The notes beneath the pieces are model-generated. The model was not told the origin of the DNA. It ran no database searches and was given only the letters and a program-made list of their open reading frames with translations. Shown here piece by piece: positions 26,201 through 35,999 of a stretch of 64,000 nt of DNA. The position numbers and the translations under genes were made by a program. Origin of the DNA: Mesorhizobium temperatum (lineage in GTDB: Bacteria > Pseudomonadota > Alphaproteobacteria > Rhizobiales > Rhizobiaceae); contig NZ_NPKJ01000007.1 of the NCBI RefSeq assembly GCF_002284575.1, positions 414 through 64,413 on the forward strand. Direction: 5' to 3'. Position 1 is the first letter of the stretch, and the number at the start of each line of letters is the position of its first letter.

Positions 26201-26334
26201 ACATACTTCGACCGGCGTCGACCTTCGATCGGAGGATGTTCGAGCGGCTGGCCGTCCTCTCCAAGCGCGTGATGCCGCGTCGGCGGCAAGTACGGAGAGT
26301 TGAGGATCGGCTCGGCATAAAAAGGTTTCGTCAT
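23284..26334 (-). CDS. BPTD_3080-family restriction endonuclease (DEAD/DEAH helicase)
   Basis: The first gene of the minus-strand operon, 1016 residues. It is a superfamily 2 translocase like type III Res: Walker A LATGAGKTTVMAML (Lys180), DEAH box VVINDEAHHCY (from Asp312), DLSATPF, and the late motif EQVIGRGLRRQS. A PD-(D/E)xK nuclease lies near the C-terminus (FEVPYLSGSVTRRYLPDFIV and NVVVEIKGF). The N-terminus MTKPFYAEPILNSPY is typical of the BPTD_3080 family, so I start at ATG 26334. Together with the methyltransferase it forms a type III-like restriction-modification pair. An ATP-driven search for unmodified sites followed by cutting is expected from the family. Confidence 0.92.
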   Translation of the reverse strand: MTKPFYAEPILNSPYLPPTRHHALGEDGQPLEHPPIEGRRRSKYVTPVPKARRTKAAVARSQTSLAFDADEGDTSGYNPTPIINEIRNHLESWRALPNPNDWGVTPVTQRLLQHWRHHEFSNQKPFFCQIEAVETAIWLAEVARGRKQYAHIFRHLQEANRDANPDLFRLALKLATGAGKTTVMAMLIAWQSINAARQSNSPLFSRGFLLVAPGITIKDRLRVLNPSDTDNYYRTRELVPAELMTDLGKAKIVITNYHAFQRRKAHDLNPVGERLMQGRTGHPIEQQETEGEMLQRACGELLHLKNIVVINDEAHHCYRERPGTDEEAEAKGEEKEEAKKNNEAARLWISGLEALKRKVGLRAVYDLSATPFFLRGSGYEEGTLFPWVVSDFSLVDAIECGIVKLPRVPVADNSVNAETPVYRNLWDHIGKAMPKKGAGKSGELDPFSIPAQLQTALISLYSHYEKEFDEWQRAGIGVPPVFIVVCNNTASSKLVYEWVSGWQREREGQLQTIHHGHLPLFSNFDKNTGEPLPRMNTLLIDSQQIESGEALDATFRDMAATEIEQFRREKQEREGAAAGAISDSELLREVMNTVGQKGRLGEQIRCVVSVSMLTEGWDANTVTHILGVRAFGTQLLCEQVIGRGLRRQSYELNPETGLFETEYADILGIPFDFATEPQTVTKKPPKPVTRVAAVRERERLAIRFPRVAGYRTELPPDRIQATFNADSTLTLTPELVGPCETRLEGLVGEGHDISPDALDDMRPNSVAVHLTKRLVERYFRDGAQDPPYHLYNLIQPITRRWIRDHLKTTGGTKIGMLTYAEIAEKAAGLIYKAIVREASADGSPIVKAMLDPYNPHGSTNHVAFNTTKTNLWTTSPLKSHINYVVCDSDWEAEFARVVENHPATLSYVKNQALGFEVPYLSGSVTRRYLPDFIVRIDDGHGVEDPLNVVVEIKGFRGLDAQIKSQTMETLWVPGVNNLKTFGRWAFAEFRDAFAIKDEWEKLVKRHSEPSGMAAAQ

Positions 26335-26667
26335 GCTCCCCCCAGAGCGAATCCTGCGCATCTTGCATGGGATGGAATTCGTTTATCAACCTCGATCGGG
26401 CTGTTGTTCCGGAAAAGTTGGTTCTCAACTGGAAATCGGCGCCATCGGCCGAAGCTCTCCTCGAATTTGGTTGGAGGACCGAATTATGGTCCCGAAACAG
26501 TCAGCCCAGTTACCACACACTCCGACCCGAAGCAGCTAGTGTTAACATTTTATACCGCGATGTAACGCTATGGTTACCGACACTGAATTATTGCGCTTAC
26601 ACGCTGGACAAGCGGCAGCTATGGCGCTTCATTGGAACGGGGCAATAAGGGTTTGGGCGGATGATTC
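26335..26667. other. Divergent promoter region of the two defence blocks
   Basis: About 330 bases separate the restriction helicase (minus) from druH (plus). The segment 26538-26590 is A/T-rich (GTGTTAACATTTTATACC), with a GTTAAC palindrome, and is the best place for the druH promoter. No repressor gene or clear operator pair was seen. Confidence 0.4.
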
Positions 26668-29600
26668 GTGAGTATCGGTCTTAGGCGTAGCTCGACAAGA
26701 GTTCCGGCGGGCACCCAGGCATCGCCATCACATCGCTTTCTGAGTGAAATCCTCGCTCAATGCGGCCTTGAAAAGCCCGATGGTCGTCCGCTGTATCGCT
26801 ACCGCATCAGCGACTCTCAATATCAATATGGCCTCTCGCTCTTGCGAAAGGCTTCTGCATTGCTGGACGGAAGCAACCGCCCGCTTTGCGCCATCTTTGC
26901 TCTTGTTACGGCGGAGTGGTTTCGCAGGGAGGCTGATACCCTATGGCGGCGCTGGCAGGATGTCGGCGTGGTGCCGGAAGAGGTTTCCAAGATTGAGCGG
27001 AACGAAATCGCACGCGCTGGGCTGGACTGGTGGGAACTGAAACTCATCGTCAATGAGGGACCACGGCGTACCCGTAACGAGTATCTGATGACGCTCGCCC
27101 GCAACGGTGGGCTTCCATCGACGCTTCTCGTCGGCGAACGTGCCAACGCGGTGCGGAGCTATTTCGAGAACGTGATGGCCGACTCGCTCGCATTGGGGTG
27201 GCCCTCGTCCCACGCCGATTATTTATCAATCGCCATCCGTCATGCAGAAGGACTGCCTACCAGCTACCAAGAAGACAGCATTTTCGCTCTGGCTGCGGAG
27301 TTGATCGCCGGGTTGATCGAATGTCGCCGCGCCTTACCGAGGGACCAGCTAAACAACAATCCTGCTGGCTGGCTTGATGCGCAAGCGAAAGGCTGGCGCG
27401 ACCGCCTTCCGATTCATCTGCCCGAGGATCAGGCTGCCTGCAGCAGGCTCTTTAACGATCTGCTTACGGTCGCGCCTAAGGCGCGGGGTGGCGGCATCGG
27501 ACTCAGGCGCCTTCTCGCGCAACACCCCGGTGGCAAGTGGATTGAGGGATTCGTCGTGCAGGCCGACGGTCCGCTCCGTTTTGATGCGCTCGCCGATGAA
27601 CAAGAAGGCCGCTTTCGCGCCTATTTCGCCGGAGGCGCCGCTCGGCTTACCTCCCGTGAATTCGCGCTGGTCTATCGGTCGGAAACGGATTCAAAGGGCA
27701 AATTCGAGGTGACCTCGCAGGCGCTCGGTCGTCCCGGATTCGTCGGCCCGCTGCCGTTCTCAGACGCGATAGCGGTGACACTTTCGCGCGAGGGCAATAC
27801 TTTGCCGGCCGTGTGCTGGCCCGGTGGCCGCACTGCGGCCTCGGCTTGTCACGTGCTGCGGCAAACGGAGCGAGAGGATCGGCTAGAACTCATTGGGACC
27901 GGCTCGGTTCGTTCGACCCTGGAAAACCTTTTCGTATGGGTGTCGGAAGGGACCAGGGTCTTAGGTCACGATGACGGCGTCGCGGAACTCATGTGGCAGC
28001 ACGACAGTCGGGCCCTCTGGCGTGTGGAGGGCATGGCGCTTGTTGAGACAGGAGAGGGCGAACGCTACCGCGTTCAGGCGGGTGCATCCTCGGACGAGGA
28101 ACGGCGGCTGGATCTTGAGACGATTTATCTGCCATCGCTGTCACTGGACGACGGGTCCATCCAGCCTGTCGCCGCGCCATTACTGGTCCGCACGAACGGC
28201 TCCGCCGGCACACCACGCTTGCGCATCCTGCGGGACGGGCGCGAAGTGCACGCACGACAGGCTTTGGAAGGTCCCAATCCCGCAGGCCGCGCCAAGACAC
28301 ACGTGCCCCCGCGGCTTCGATGCGCCCTTCGATGCTGAAGCCGTTAGGTAAGGCAAGGACGCGAGCGCGGTCGACCAGGAATCCTTCTTCATCCAGCCAC
28401 TGGACAGTAACGAGTCCATCGCGCCGGTCGATACGGACGGTGTAACGATCGAGGTAGAACGATCGGGCAACAGCTTCCTGGCGTCATGGCGCGATGCGCC
28501 TACAGCCCAGCAGCGCCTCCGACTGACCGATCCTGAAGGGGCCACAGTTATGGCGTCACTCGGTCTCGTCGCAAATGAGACGTTGCTCGTTGATGCTTCC
28601 GGCAAGATTCGCAAAGACGCGCCAGTGCTGTCGCCCGCCGATCTACGTGGCGCCGTTCTAGTGACTGGTGAGCCGGTCACGATCGACCTCGACCTGCGCG
28701 GGGCGGGCGATGCACGGGCGCTGATCGCCCGCCGCGTGGAAGGCGAGACTCCCATGGTGCGCTTCGGTGCGCTGGCTGAAAGCCTTCTCGGCCTGTCAAC
28801 CGAACGCGGCCCGAGGGTGATGATAAGGGACGATCGCAATCGCCCACTCTGCACCATACGCCGGAATCAAGACCTTCCGCTCGTGACAGACGGCAAGGTC
28901 CTCTTTGCGAATCTTGGCGCTGACGTACGCGCCGTCGCACGATCGCTTCTGCAACCAGAAACGGAGATCGCGCTCCTGCAAATTGGCAACGGCCTGTTCC
29001 AACTGCCGGCCAATCCCGATGGTTCATACCTCGTGTATTGCCGCAGGGGTGACGCAGTTCTGACGCGTCCTTCGATTATTGAAGCGCCGATCGATTCTGT
29101 TCGGCGTCAAACGCTCACGCGGCTGCAGGATATTGCGCTCGTTTCGGATGAGGACGCCCGCCGACAAGCCATCCAAAGGGAACTGCGGATCGTAGCCGAT
29201 GATAAGGAAAGAGGGGCCGAGATTTCCCAACTCATCCGCATCGTCGCATCCCTCAACGGCCTCAGCCCGCGAGCGATGGACATCACGCGAGAGTTGCCTT
29301 CTTGTCCTACGCTTCTATGCCGCCTGTTGTTGGCCGCGAGTCCTGAGCGACTTGATTCCATACTGGTGCTTGAACGCGATCTACCCTTCCTTTGGATGGC
29401 TTTGCCGCTCGACGCCTGGAAGCTGGCCGCAGCGACAGAATGGAACCGGGCTGTTTCAGACTTGTCGACGGTCTTCGAAGTCCCCCAAGCCACTGCCCAA
29501 GCCACGCTGCAGATGCAAAAACGCTTCGAGTCACTTGGCGAGCGAACGTTATGGTTTGCCGGAATCGTTCGTTCCCTGGGCCTCGGCAAGAACTTTTCTC

Positions 29601-29893
29601 AGGATCTCCGATCAATCGCTCAAGACTACATGCGCCTGCGCCATGACCAGCACGACGAACTGCCGCGCAGTCTCGCCGAGCGAGCTGCAAGCCTCGGCGT
29701 GCCGCCTGGACTCGATGGGTTCGACCATCACCACTTCCCGATGCTTCTCGTGCCGCTCTGCCTCGCAGGCGTAGCCTGTGGAAAACTCACCATGTCAGCG
29801 GAGATCGCGGCGGGCCTACGCAACGCGCTCGATATCGACCGCAACTACATCGCCGCCGCCTATCCTCATTGCCTCGAGTTCCTCGCCAAATGA
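26668..29893 (+). pseudogene. druH: druH of Druantia type III, frameshifted and interrupted
   Basis: The two open parts (26668-28338 and from about 28352 to 29893, in another frame) together give a protein of about 1075 residues of the DruH (STY4851/ECs_5259) type. The first frame reads well to about AKTHVPP, then a run of five Cs at 28306-28310 shifts it; removing one C continues the protein as GFDAPFDAEAV, but a TAA at 28349-28351 then stops that frame before GKDASAVDQESFF. So there are two lesions 40 bases apart. The 3' part remains open to the end and its stop overlaps the druE start (ATGA). DruH has no known enzymatic motif; it works with DruE against phages. A single C-run error would not explain the second lesion. 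Confidence 0.75.
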
Positions 29894-32800
29894 CCATTCG
29901 ACCCTTCGAGACGCTAGCCCGCTTGCGCCAACGCATGGCCGAGGCCGTGATCGCCCAGTCAGGGCTGCGGCATCCTGCTCTGAGTGCCCACCTCCGGAAG
30001 ACGCTGGCGAGTCCCAATGGCGAGGGCGCGCTGATCCCACCTCCCATCCTGGAGGGCGCCTTCCCGTTCGTAACTGCCGACGAGCCACTAGACGCTCTTT
30101 CAGGCAACTTGCTCGACGGACGGACGGTCGGGGCCCTTGTCGGAGATGACAGCGGCGAAGGCTACTCCTTCCCGCGGAAGCGTTTTCCCTACCGGCATCA
30201 GACCGCTGCGTGGCGGACACTTGGAGGACCGAAACCGAAAAGCGCGGTCATCTCCGCCGGCACCGGCTCCGGAAAGACAGAATGCTTCCTCGTGCCCCTG
30301 CTAGACAGCCTTTATCGCCGCAACGAGCGGGTAAGCGGTGTCGAGGCAATCATGCTTTATCCGCTGAACGCATTAATCGCGAGCCAGCAGGAGCGCCTCG
30401 ATGCCTGGACCAAGCCTGCCGGGGGCGCCATCCGCTACTGCCTCTACAACGGCAATCTACGCGAAAGGCTGAAGGCCAACGAACAGAGGGAAGCGCTGTC
30501 GCGTGCACCCCAGACCGTGCCTGACCGCCAGACCCTGCGCAACGAGCCACCGCCGCTCCTTGTGACGAACCTCACGATGCTCGAATACATGCTGGTCCGT
30601 CCACAGGACCGGCCGATCCTGGAGGCGTCCCGAGGCCGGCTGAAGTGGATCGTGCTCGACGAGGCGCATACGCTGGTCGGTTCGGCGGCGGCGGAAGTGG
30701 CGTTGCTCCTGCGCCGGGTCATGGAAGCCTTCGAAGTAGACCCGGCGACCGTCCGCTTCGTTGCTACCTCCGCGACGATCGGAGAAGGCGCCGATGTCGA
30801 GGCGAAGCTACGCAGGTTCCTCGCCGACATCGGCGGCATCTCGCTCGACAATGTCGTCATGATCACCGGAGATCGGCAGTTGCCGCGACGCCCGGCGAAG
30901 GGAGGCGCGGCGCCCGACGCGGCTGCGCTGTCCGCGCTGCCGCCACCTGCGCTCTTCGACGCGCTCGGCGGCCACGATCCCGTCTGGTCGCTCGTCGAGA
31001 AGTTAAAGGACCAATCTGTCACCGCCGAAGAGTTTGACCAACTCGGCAGCAGGATGGGAACGGACGGCGAGATGCTGGCCATGGCGCTAACCCGCGCGCA
31101 AAGCACCGCTCGCGAAACCCTCGCTCCTCTTCGAGTCCATTCCTTCCACCGCGCATTGCCGGGTCTCTGGTGCTGTACCAATCCGGGCTGCCCGGACACT
31201 GTCGGAAAAGATTGGAGCGCCGGACGCGTTCTCTATGAACGCGAGGAAAATTGCCCCTCCTGCAGGATGCCAGTCGCCGAGCTGGTTTCCTGCAATGAAT
31301 GCGGCGACGCCTTCATGATCGCTGAGGAAAAGGGCGATCGCCTCACTCCGCCACGCAATGTGCCGCCCGCCGACGAATTCTTGTTCGAGACCTTACGCGA
31401 AAGTACTGATGCTGAGGCGGAAGACGACACGAATGAGGAGGAAATTCTCCTCGACATGCCGTCCATCCGCCATTGCTTCTCGCTATCAGACGCTGGCCTC
31501 AGACCGCTGTTCATCGACGAGAAGACTGGCCGTACAGCGGATGGCGGCGGCGAGGGCCGGTACCGACTAACATCCCATGGCGACGGCAGAGGAGCTTGCC
31601 CGTCCTGCAGTGCCAAGAACAGATCCGGGGACAAGCTTTATCCCTTCCGTTTCGGCGCGCCCTTCATCATTGGAAACGCTGCGCCGATGTTGCTCGCGGC
31701 CATGCCCCCCTCAGACAAGGTCGCCGTGCCCGCGCTGCCGCAGATTCCGCCAGACCTTCCAGCGAGCGGACGACAGCTCATCAGCTTCACCGACAGCCGC
31801 CAAGGCACCGCACGCATGGCCGCGCGCCTGCAGATCGAATCCGAACGGGCCTTCGTCCGCTCTTTTATTTATCAAGCCGTTCAACTCAAGGCCTCTGGTG
31901 GCGGGGAGACCGAGGAAACGGCTAGGCTGCGCGCGAGGATTGCACAAATAAAGACCCGCGACGGATGGCAGGACGACGCCCTGTTCACGTCACTTGTCGC
32001 CGATTGTGAAAAGGAGTTGGCTACGCATACCGGGAACGGGACCATTCGTTGGCCGGATTTGCGCGAGAGCCTCGCTGATCGCATCGAAGTGCGCGAATGG
32101 CTACCGCAGGTATGGGGCGATCGGGCTGACATATTCAAGATGTCGGGATCGTCTGCGACTTCCCAATTGGCCAATGCGCTTCTTTTGCGCGAAATGCTGC
32201 GCCGCCCGCGTAGGGCGAACACGCCGGAAACAATGGGCCTTGCGCAACTGCTCTATCCGGCCGTCACCAGGGTCGTGGACGCGCCTCGGAACTTCCTTCA
32301 GCGCGGCGCGACGCTCGATGATTGGAAGGCATTTCTGACCTGCATTCTCATCTTCTCGGTCCGATCACCATACGCCGTTGCCGTGACCCGTGACGCACTC
32401 CGTTGGATTGCACGAAAGGGATATCCGAAGAGGCTCGTTTCCCCTGGCCTGGAAGCGGGTCACTACCAGCAGGCTTGGCCACGTGCCTCGACATCGGCGA
32501 AGATTCCCCAGGTGATAGAACTCCTTCGCCTGGGGCTCGGCCTCAATCCGGGAACGAAGGAAGACCGGATGGAGATGAACGACTGGCTGGAGAAGGCGTG
32601 GAACCAGCTCCTGCCACTCTTTCCCTCGAATGAAAGCGGCGAGCGTGCGCTTGACTTCAACCTTCTAGAGTTAGCGCCACTGAAGTCGGCCAATTTCTGT
32701 CCTGTGACCAGGCGCATCGTCGATGTCGCGCCCTTCGGACTAACGCCCTATGCCCGCACTGCCAAGGATCGCGCCGAGCCAATCAATTTACCGATTTGCC

Positions 32801-35800
32801 CCGTAAGCGAGGGCGAGACGGCCCGCAGCGCCTTCGTCGAAACCAACGAAACGGTTACGGACTTGCGCACGCGTGGACTCTGGACGGACCTGCACGACCG
32901 CATTGCGCTCTTCTCGCCTTACGCTCGATCGGCGGAGCATTCCGCGCAACTGTCGCCCTCGCGGCTGCGTCGCTACGAGGCCCGGTTCAAGGGCGGAGAA
33001 ATCAACTTTCTCAATTGCTCGACGACGATGGAGATGGGCGTCGACATCGGCTCGGTGAACGGTGTCATGATGACGAACGTTCCGCCGTCGATCGCCAATT
33101 ATCGCCAGCGTGTCGGCCGTGCGGGTCGACGCGGCCAGCCGTTGTCACTCGCCTTCACCTTTGCCAAGGACCGGCCGCTTGACCGCGAAGCTTTCCGCGC
33201 GCCCGCGAGCTTTCTCAAGCGCACGATTGCCGCGCCACGCGTTGCACTCGACAGCCGACCTATTGTGCTGCGCCATGTCGGCGCTTTTCTGCTCGGCCGC
33301 TTCCTTTCATTGCATAGCGGCAATGCCATGAGCATGAAGGCCGGCGATTTCTTCGGTTGTCCCGAATCGCCGCGTTCGTCGCGCCCGGTCAAGGCTGAGC
33401 GACCTGTCGCGCTCTTCTTCAATTGGCTAGCCCTTGCGACCACAGCCGATGACAGCGAAGCGGCGCTTCACCGGCTTGTGCGCGGCACCGTCCTTGATGG
33501 ACGGCGCGACCTCGCCGCACTGACCGCTGACGCCATGGCCGACGTCGAAGTTGACTTCGTTCGCGAGTGGCAGGCCCTGCAAGAGCAGGTGCCGGGCGCT
33601 GCCGAGATTGGGGCCGCCAAATCAATCGAGATTCATCTGAAACGACTGTGCAGCGAATTCCTGCTGGCCGACCTCTCCGATAGGGGGTTCCTTCCAGGCC
33701 ACGGCTTTCCAAACAATGTCGTCTCCTTCGAACTCGGCCGTGTCGCGTCCGATCACGACGCAGGCGACGGGCAAGCTGGCCGGCGCCATGGCGGACCTAA
33801 GCGGCCGCTCGACATCGCCATCCGCGACTACGCGCCGGGGTCGGAGACAGTGGTCGATGGGCAGGTCTACCGGGTCGGCGGCGTTACGCTGAACTGGCAC
33901 CGGCCCTCCAGCGAAGAGGGCGTGCGCGAGATTCAGGCGCTACGGTGGGCCATGCGTTGCACCCATTGCGGTGACTCTTGTACCGGGGCCGGCTCGTGGC
34001 CTGACCTTTGCCGGTCCTGCGGCGACGCGGCGGTCACTGTGGAGAATTACCTCAAGCCCGCTGGCTTCCTGCGTGATCACCACGTAGAGCCGCACGCGGA
34101 TGTCGACCAGGTTGCCTATGTGCGGCCCGAACGGAGCCGCATTTCAGCGGGATCTGTCCAATGTGAGGCGCTGAGCAAGCCGACCGCGGGCCGACTGCGG
34201 CTAAACCGCCGTGGGACCGTCTACTACCACACGAAGGGACCGGGCGACGCGCCGAGCGGCTACGGGCTGTGTCTTCGCTGCGGCCGCATGGAGCCGATGA
34301 AAGTCGGCCAGATGGTATGCACTGGCCTCCTGGACCACAAGCCGCTCCGCTCGCCCGAGAATTTCAAGGATCCGTGCGATGGCAACGACAAGCCCTTCGC
34401 CATTCAGGTTGGCCTCCATCTCGGCCACGAGATCCACACCGATGTCCTTGAATTCCAGCCAGCGGCGACGCCTGATATCGGCGCGGCGAATGCGATCGCC
34501 ATTGCAATGCGCGAAGCAGTCGCACGTCACCTCGGCATTGAGCCTGAGGAAATGGGCTATGGCATTGGTGCGTCGCGCAACGCGGTGACCAGCGCCACGC
34601 TGTCCATTTTCCTGCACGACCGTGCAGCAGGTGGCGCTGGCTATGTCGTTCGCGCCGCTGACGATATGCGCGCCATCCTGAAAAGTGCCCGCACCATTCT
34701 CGAATGCCCGCGCGATTGTACACACGCTTGCTCGTCCTGCGTCCTCGTCTCCGACGCACCGGAGAAGGAGGAAGAACTCGACCGTAGGAAGGCCATCGCC
34801 TTCATGGATGCCCATCTTGCACTTCCCGACGTCATCTCCCCCGACGATGTGTTCGCCCAAGATGCCGACATCTCCGAGCGGCCGCTGGCCGAAATCGACG
34901 ACTGGCTGAATGCTCGCGGCCAATCCAGATTGTTTTTCTGGACACAGGCGGGTGATCCGGCGTCGCTCGAGGATTGGCTCCCTACCTCGTTGTTCCGGCG
35001 CTGGGCGGGTAATGGACGGCCCGTTACGCTGGTCCTTCCCGAAGGTACGGTCGATTCGCTCGACGCGGCGCAGCTTCTCTATCTTCGCGACTACGGGTCG
35101 CGGCACCAGCTCATGTTCGCCGAGGGCGAGCCGATGTGCTTCGACAATGGTGCCATCCTGTTCGCGTATGCGACGGATGGGGCAGCCGGGAAAGGCTGGG
35201 CTAGCCGGGACCATGCGGTTGGTCTGGCTGGACCTGACTGGGGCGCCAGCCACAACCTCCCCATCGCCCACGCGCCGCTTGCTTTCCAGCCAACGATCAA
35301 GACGGTCGACCCCGAGTGTCTGGCCCCGGCGAGCGGCGCCGCCGTGGTCGTCCTCGATCAGGCGTTCGACGGCGCCATAGGCGTGCTCGGGGAGAAGATG
35401 GCAAAAGCGATCCGCAAAGCGGCGGCGGATTGCGGCATTGCGACGAGGGAACGGCCGGTGGAAGTTATCTACCGTGACCGCTTCGCTCGCTCCCCTATCG
35501 TACTGCGCCTCCTGCTGGATACCGTGTCCGCGCTTGCCGATGGCGAGACGATCTCGGTCTCCATCGAAACCGCTCCCGATAAAGGCTCTGGTTTCTCACG
35601 GCGCCACGTAGCCTCGGATATTGCTGACGACGATTTGCTGAACGCTTTTGCCGGAGCGTACGGCGACCGTCGCAATCTTGATGTCTCGCTCGCGGTCGGA
35701 CAGCCGCCGCACAAACGAAGCCTGACGCTCGCCTATGAATCGGGGAAGCGGCTGATTGTTGATTTGGACCAGGGCTTTGGCTGGCAGATGTATGACGGTC

Positions 35801-35922
35801 ACGATCGTTCTTTCGAAGCGAGTGCCGTGCCGCATGCCGCGGCAGGTCGTGTTGCAAACCTCGCGGGAAAGCTCCACCGTAGGCATGATCATGACAGCCA
35901 GATGGTAGTATGGCGAGGCTAG
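29890..35922 (+). CDS. druE: DruE, DUF1998 helicase of Druantia type III
   Basis: A giant superfamily 2 helicase of 2010 residues. Walker A AGTGSGKTE (Lys129), DEAH box VLDEAHTL (from Asp257), ATSATIGEG, and the RecA2 end QRVGRAGRRGQ (from Gln1073) are intact. Zinc-finger-like cysteine clusters lie near residues 425-480 and 1355-1380. The DUF1998 region ends in Cys1606/1610/1614/1617 (CTHACSSC). About 390 more residues follow, including VIYRDRFARSPIVLRLLL. The length, the DUF1998 and the DruH gene before it identify Druantia type III, an anti-phage system defined by DruE. ATG 29890 overlaps the druH stop. No frame damage was seen, unlike druH. Confidence 0.9.
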   Translation: MTIRPFETLARLRQRMAEAVIAQSGLRHPALSAHLRKTLASPNGEGALIPPPILEGAFPFVTADEPLDALSGNLLDGRTVGALVGDDSGEGYSFPRKRFPYRHQTAAWRTLGGPKPKSAVISAGTGSGKTECFLVPLLDSLYRRNERVSGVEAIMLYPLNALIASQQERLDAWTKPAGGAIRYCLYNGNLRERLKANEQREALSRAPQTVPDRQTLRNEPPPLLVTNLTMLEYMLVRPQDRPILEASRGRLKWIVLDEAHTLVGSAAAEVALLLRRVMEAFEVDPATVRFVATSATIGEGADVEAKLRRFLADIGGISLDNVVMITGDRQLPRRPAKGGAAPDAAALSALPPPALFDALGGHDPVWSLVEKLKDQSVTAEEFDQLGSRMGTDGEMLAMALTRAQSTARETLAPLRVHSFHRALPGLWCCTNPGCPDTVGKDWSAGRVLYEREENCPSCRMPVAELVSCNECGDAFMIAEEKGDRLTPPRNVPPADEFLFETLRESTDAEAEDDTNEEEILLDMPSIRHCFSLSDAGLRPLFIDEKTGRTADGGGEGRYRLTSHGDGRGACPSCSAKNRSGDKLYPFRFGAPFIIGNAAPMLLAAMPPSDKVAVPALPQIPPDLPASGRQLISFTDSRQGTARMAARLQIESERAFVRSFIYQAVQLKASGGGETEETARLRARIAQIKTRDGWQDDALFTSLVADCEKELATHTGNGTIRWPDLRESLADRIEVREWLPQVWGDRADIFKMSGSSATSQLANALLLREMLRRPRRANTPETMGLAQLLYPAVTRVVDAPRNFLQRGATLDDWKAFLTCILIFSVRSPYAVAVTRDALRWIARKGYPKRLVSPGLEAGHYQQAWPRASTSAKIPQVIELLRLGLGLNPGTKEDRMEMNDWLEKAWNQLLPLFPSNESGERALDFNLLELAPLKSANFCPVTRRIVDVAPFGLTPYARTAKDRAEPINLPICPVSEGETARSAFVETNETVTDLRTRGLWTDLHDRIALFSPYARSAEHSAQLSPSRLRRYEARFKGGEINFLNCSTTMEMGVDIGSVNGVMMTNVPPSIANYRQRVGRAGRRGQPLSLAFTFAKDRPLDREAFRAPASFLKRTIAAPRVALDSRPIVLRHVGAFLLGRFLSLHSGNAMSMKAGDFFGCPESPRSSRPVKAERPVALFFNWLALATTADDSEAALHRLVRGTVLDGRRDLAALTADAMADVEVDFVREWQALQEQVPGAAEIGAAKSIEIHLKRLCSEFLLADLSDRGFLPGHGFPNNVVSFELGRVASDHDAGDGQAGRRHGGPKRPLDIAIRDYAPGSETVVDGQVYRVGGVTLNWHRPSSEEGVREIQALRWAMRCTHCGDSCTGAGSWPDLCRSCGDAAVTVENYLKPAGFLRDHHVEPHADVDQVAYVRPERSRISAGSVQCEALSKPTAGRLRLNRRGTVYYHTKGPGDAPSGYGLCLRCGRMEPMKVGQMVCTGLLDHKPLRSPENFKDPCDGNDKPFAIQVGLHLGHEIHTDVLEFQPAATPDIGAANAIAIAMREAVARHLGIEPEEMGYGIGASRNAVTSATLSIFLHDRAAGGAGYVVRAADDMRAILKSARTILECPRDCTHACSSCVLVSDAPEKEEELDRRKAIAFMDAHLALPDVISPDDVFAQDADISERPLAEIDDWLNARGQSRLFFWTQAGDPASLEDWLPTSLFRRWAGNGRPVTLVLPEGTVDSLDAAQLLYLRDYGSRHQLMFAEGEPMCFDNGAILFAYATDGAAGKGWASRDHAVGLAGPDWGASHNLPIAHAPLAFQPTIKTVDPECLAPASGAAVVVLDQAFDGAIGVLGEKMAKAIRKAAADCGIATRERPVEVIYRDRFARSPIVLRLLLDTVSALADGETISVSIETAPDKGSGFSRRHVASDIADDDLLNAFAGAYGDRRNLDVSLAVGQPPHKRSLTLAYESGKRLIVDLDQGFGWQMYDGHDRSFEASAVPHAAAGRVANLAGKLHRRHDHDSQMVVWRG

Positions 35923-35999
35923 GCCAGACTAGGATACGATCACCAGCGTCTATCGATCAGCACGATCAGTCATAGATGTCGGTCGGCTACTGGGTCGCC

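Noticed and set aside
29890-35922. Reading the DUF1998 helicase as a DISARM or BREX component
   Set aside because: No drmB, drmC, PLD, brxC or pglZ-like gene is near, and the gene directly upstream is DruH-like, so Druantia type III fits better.
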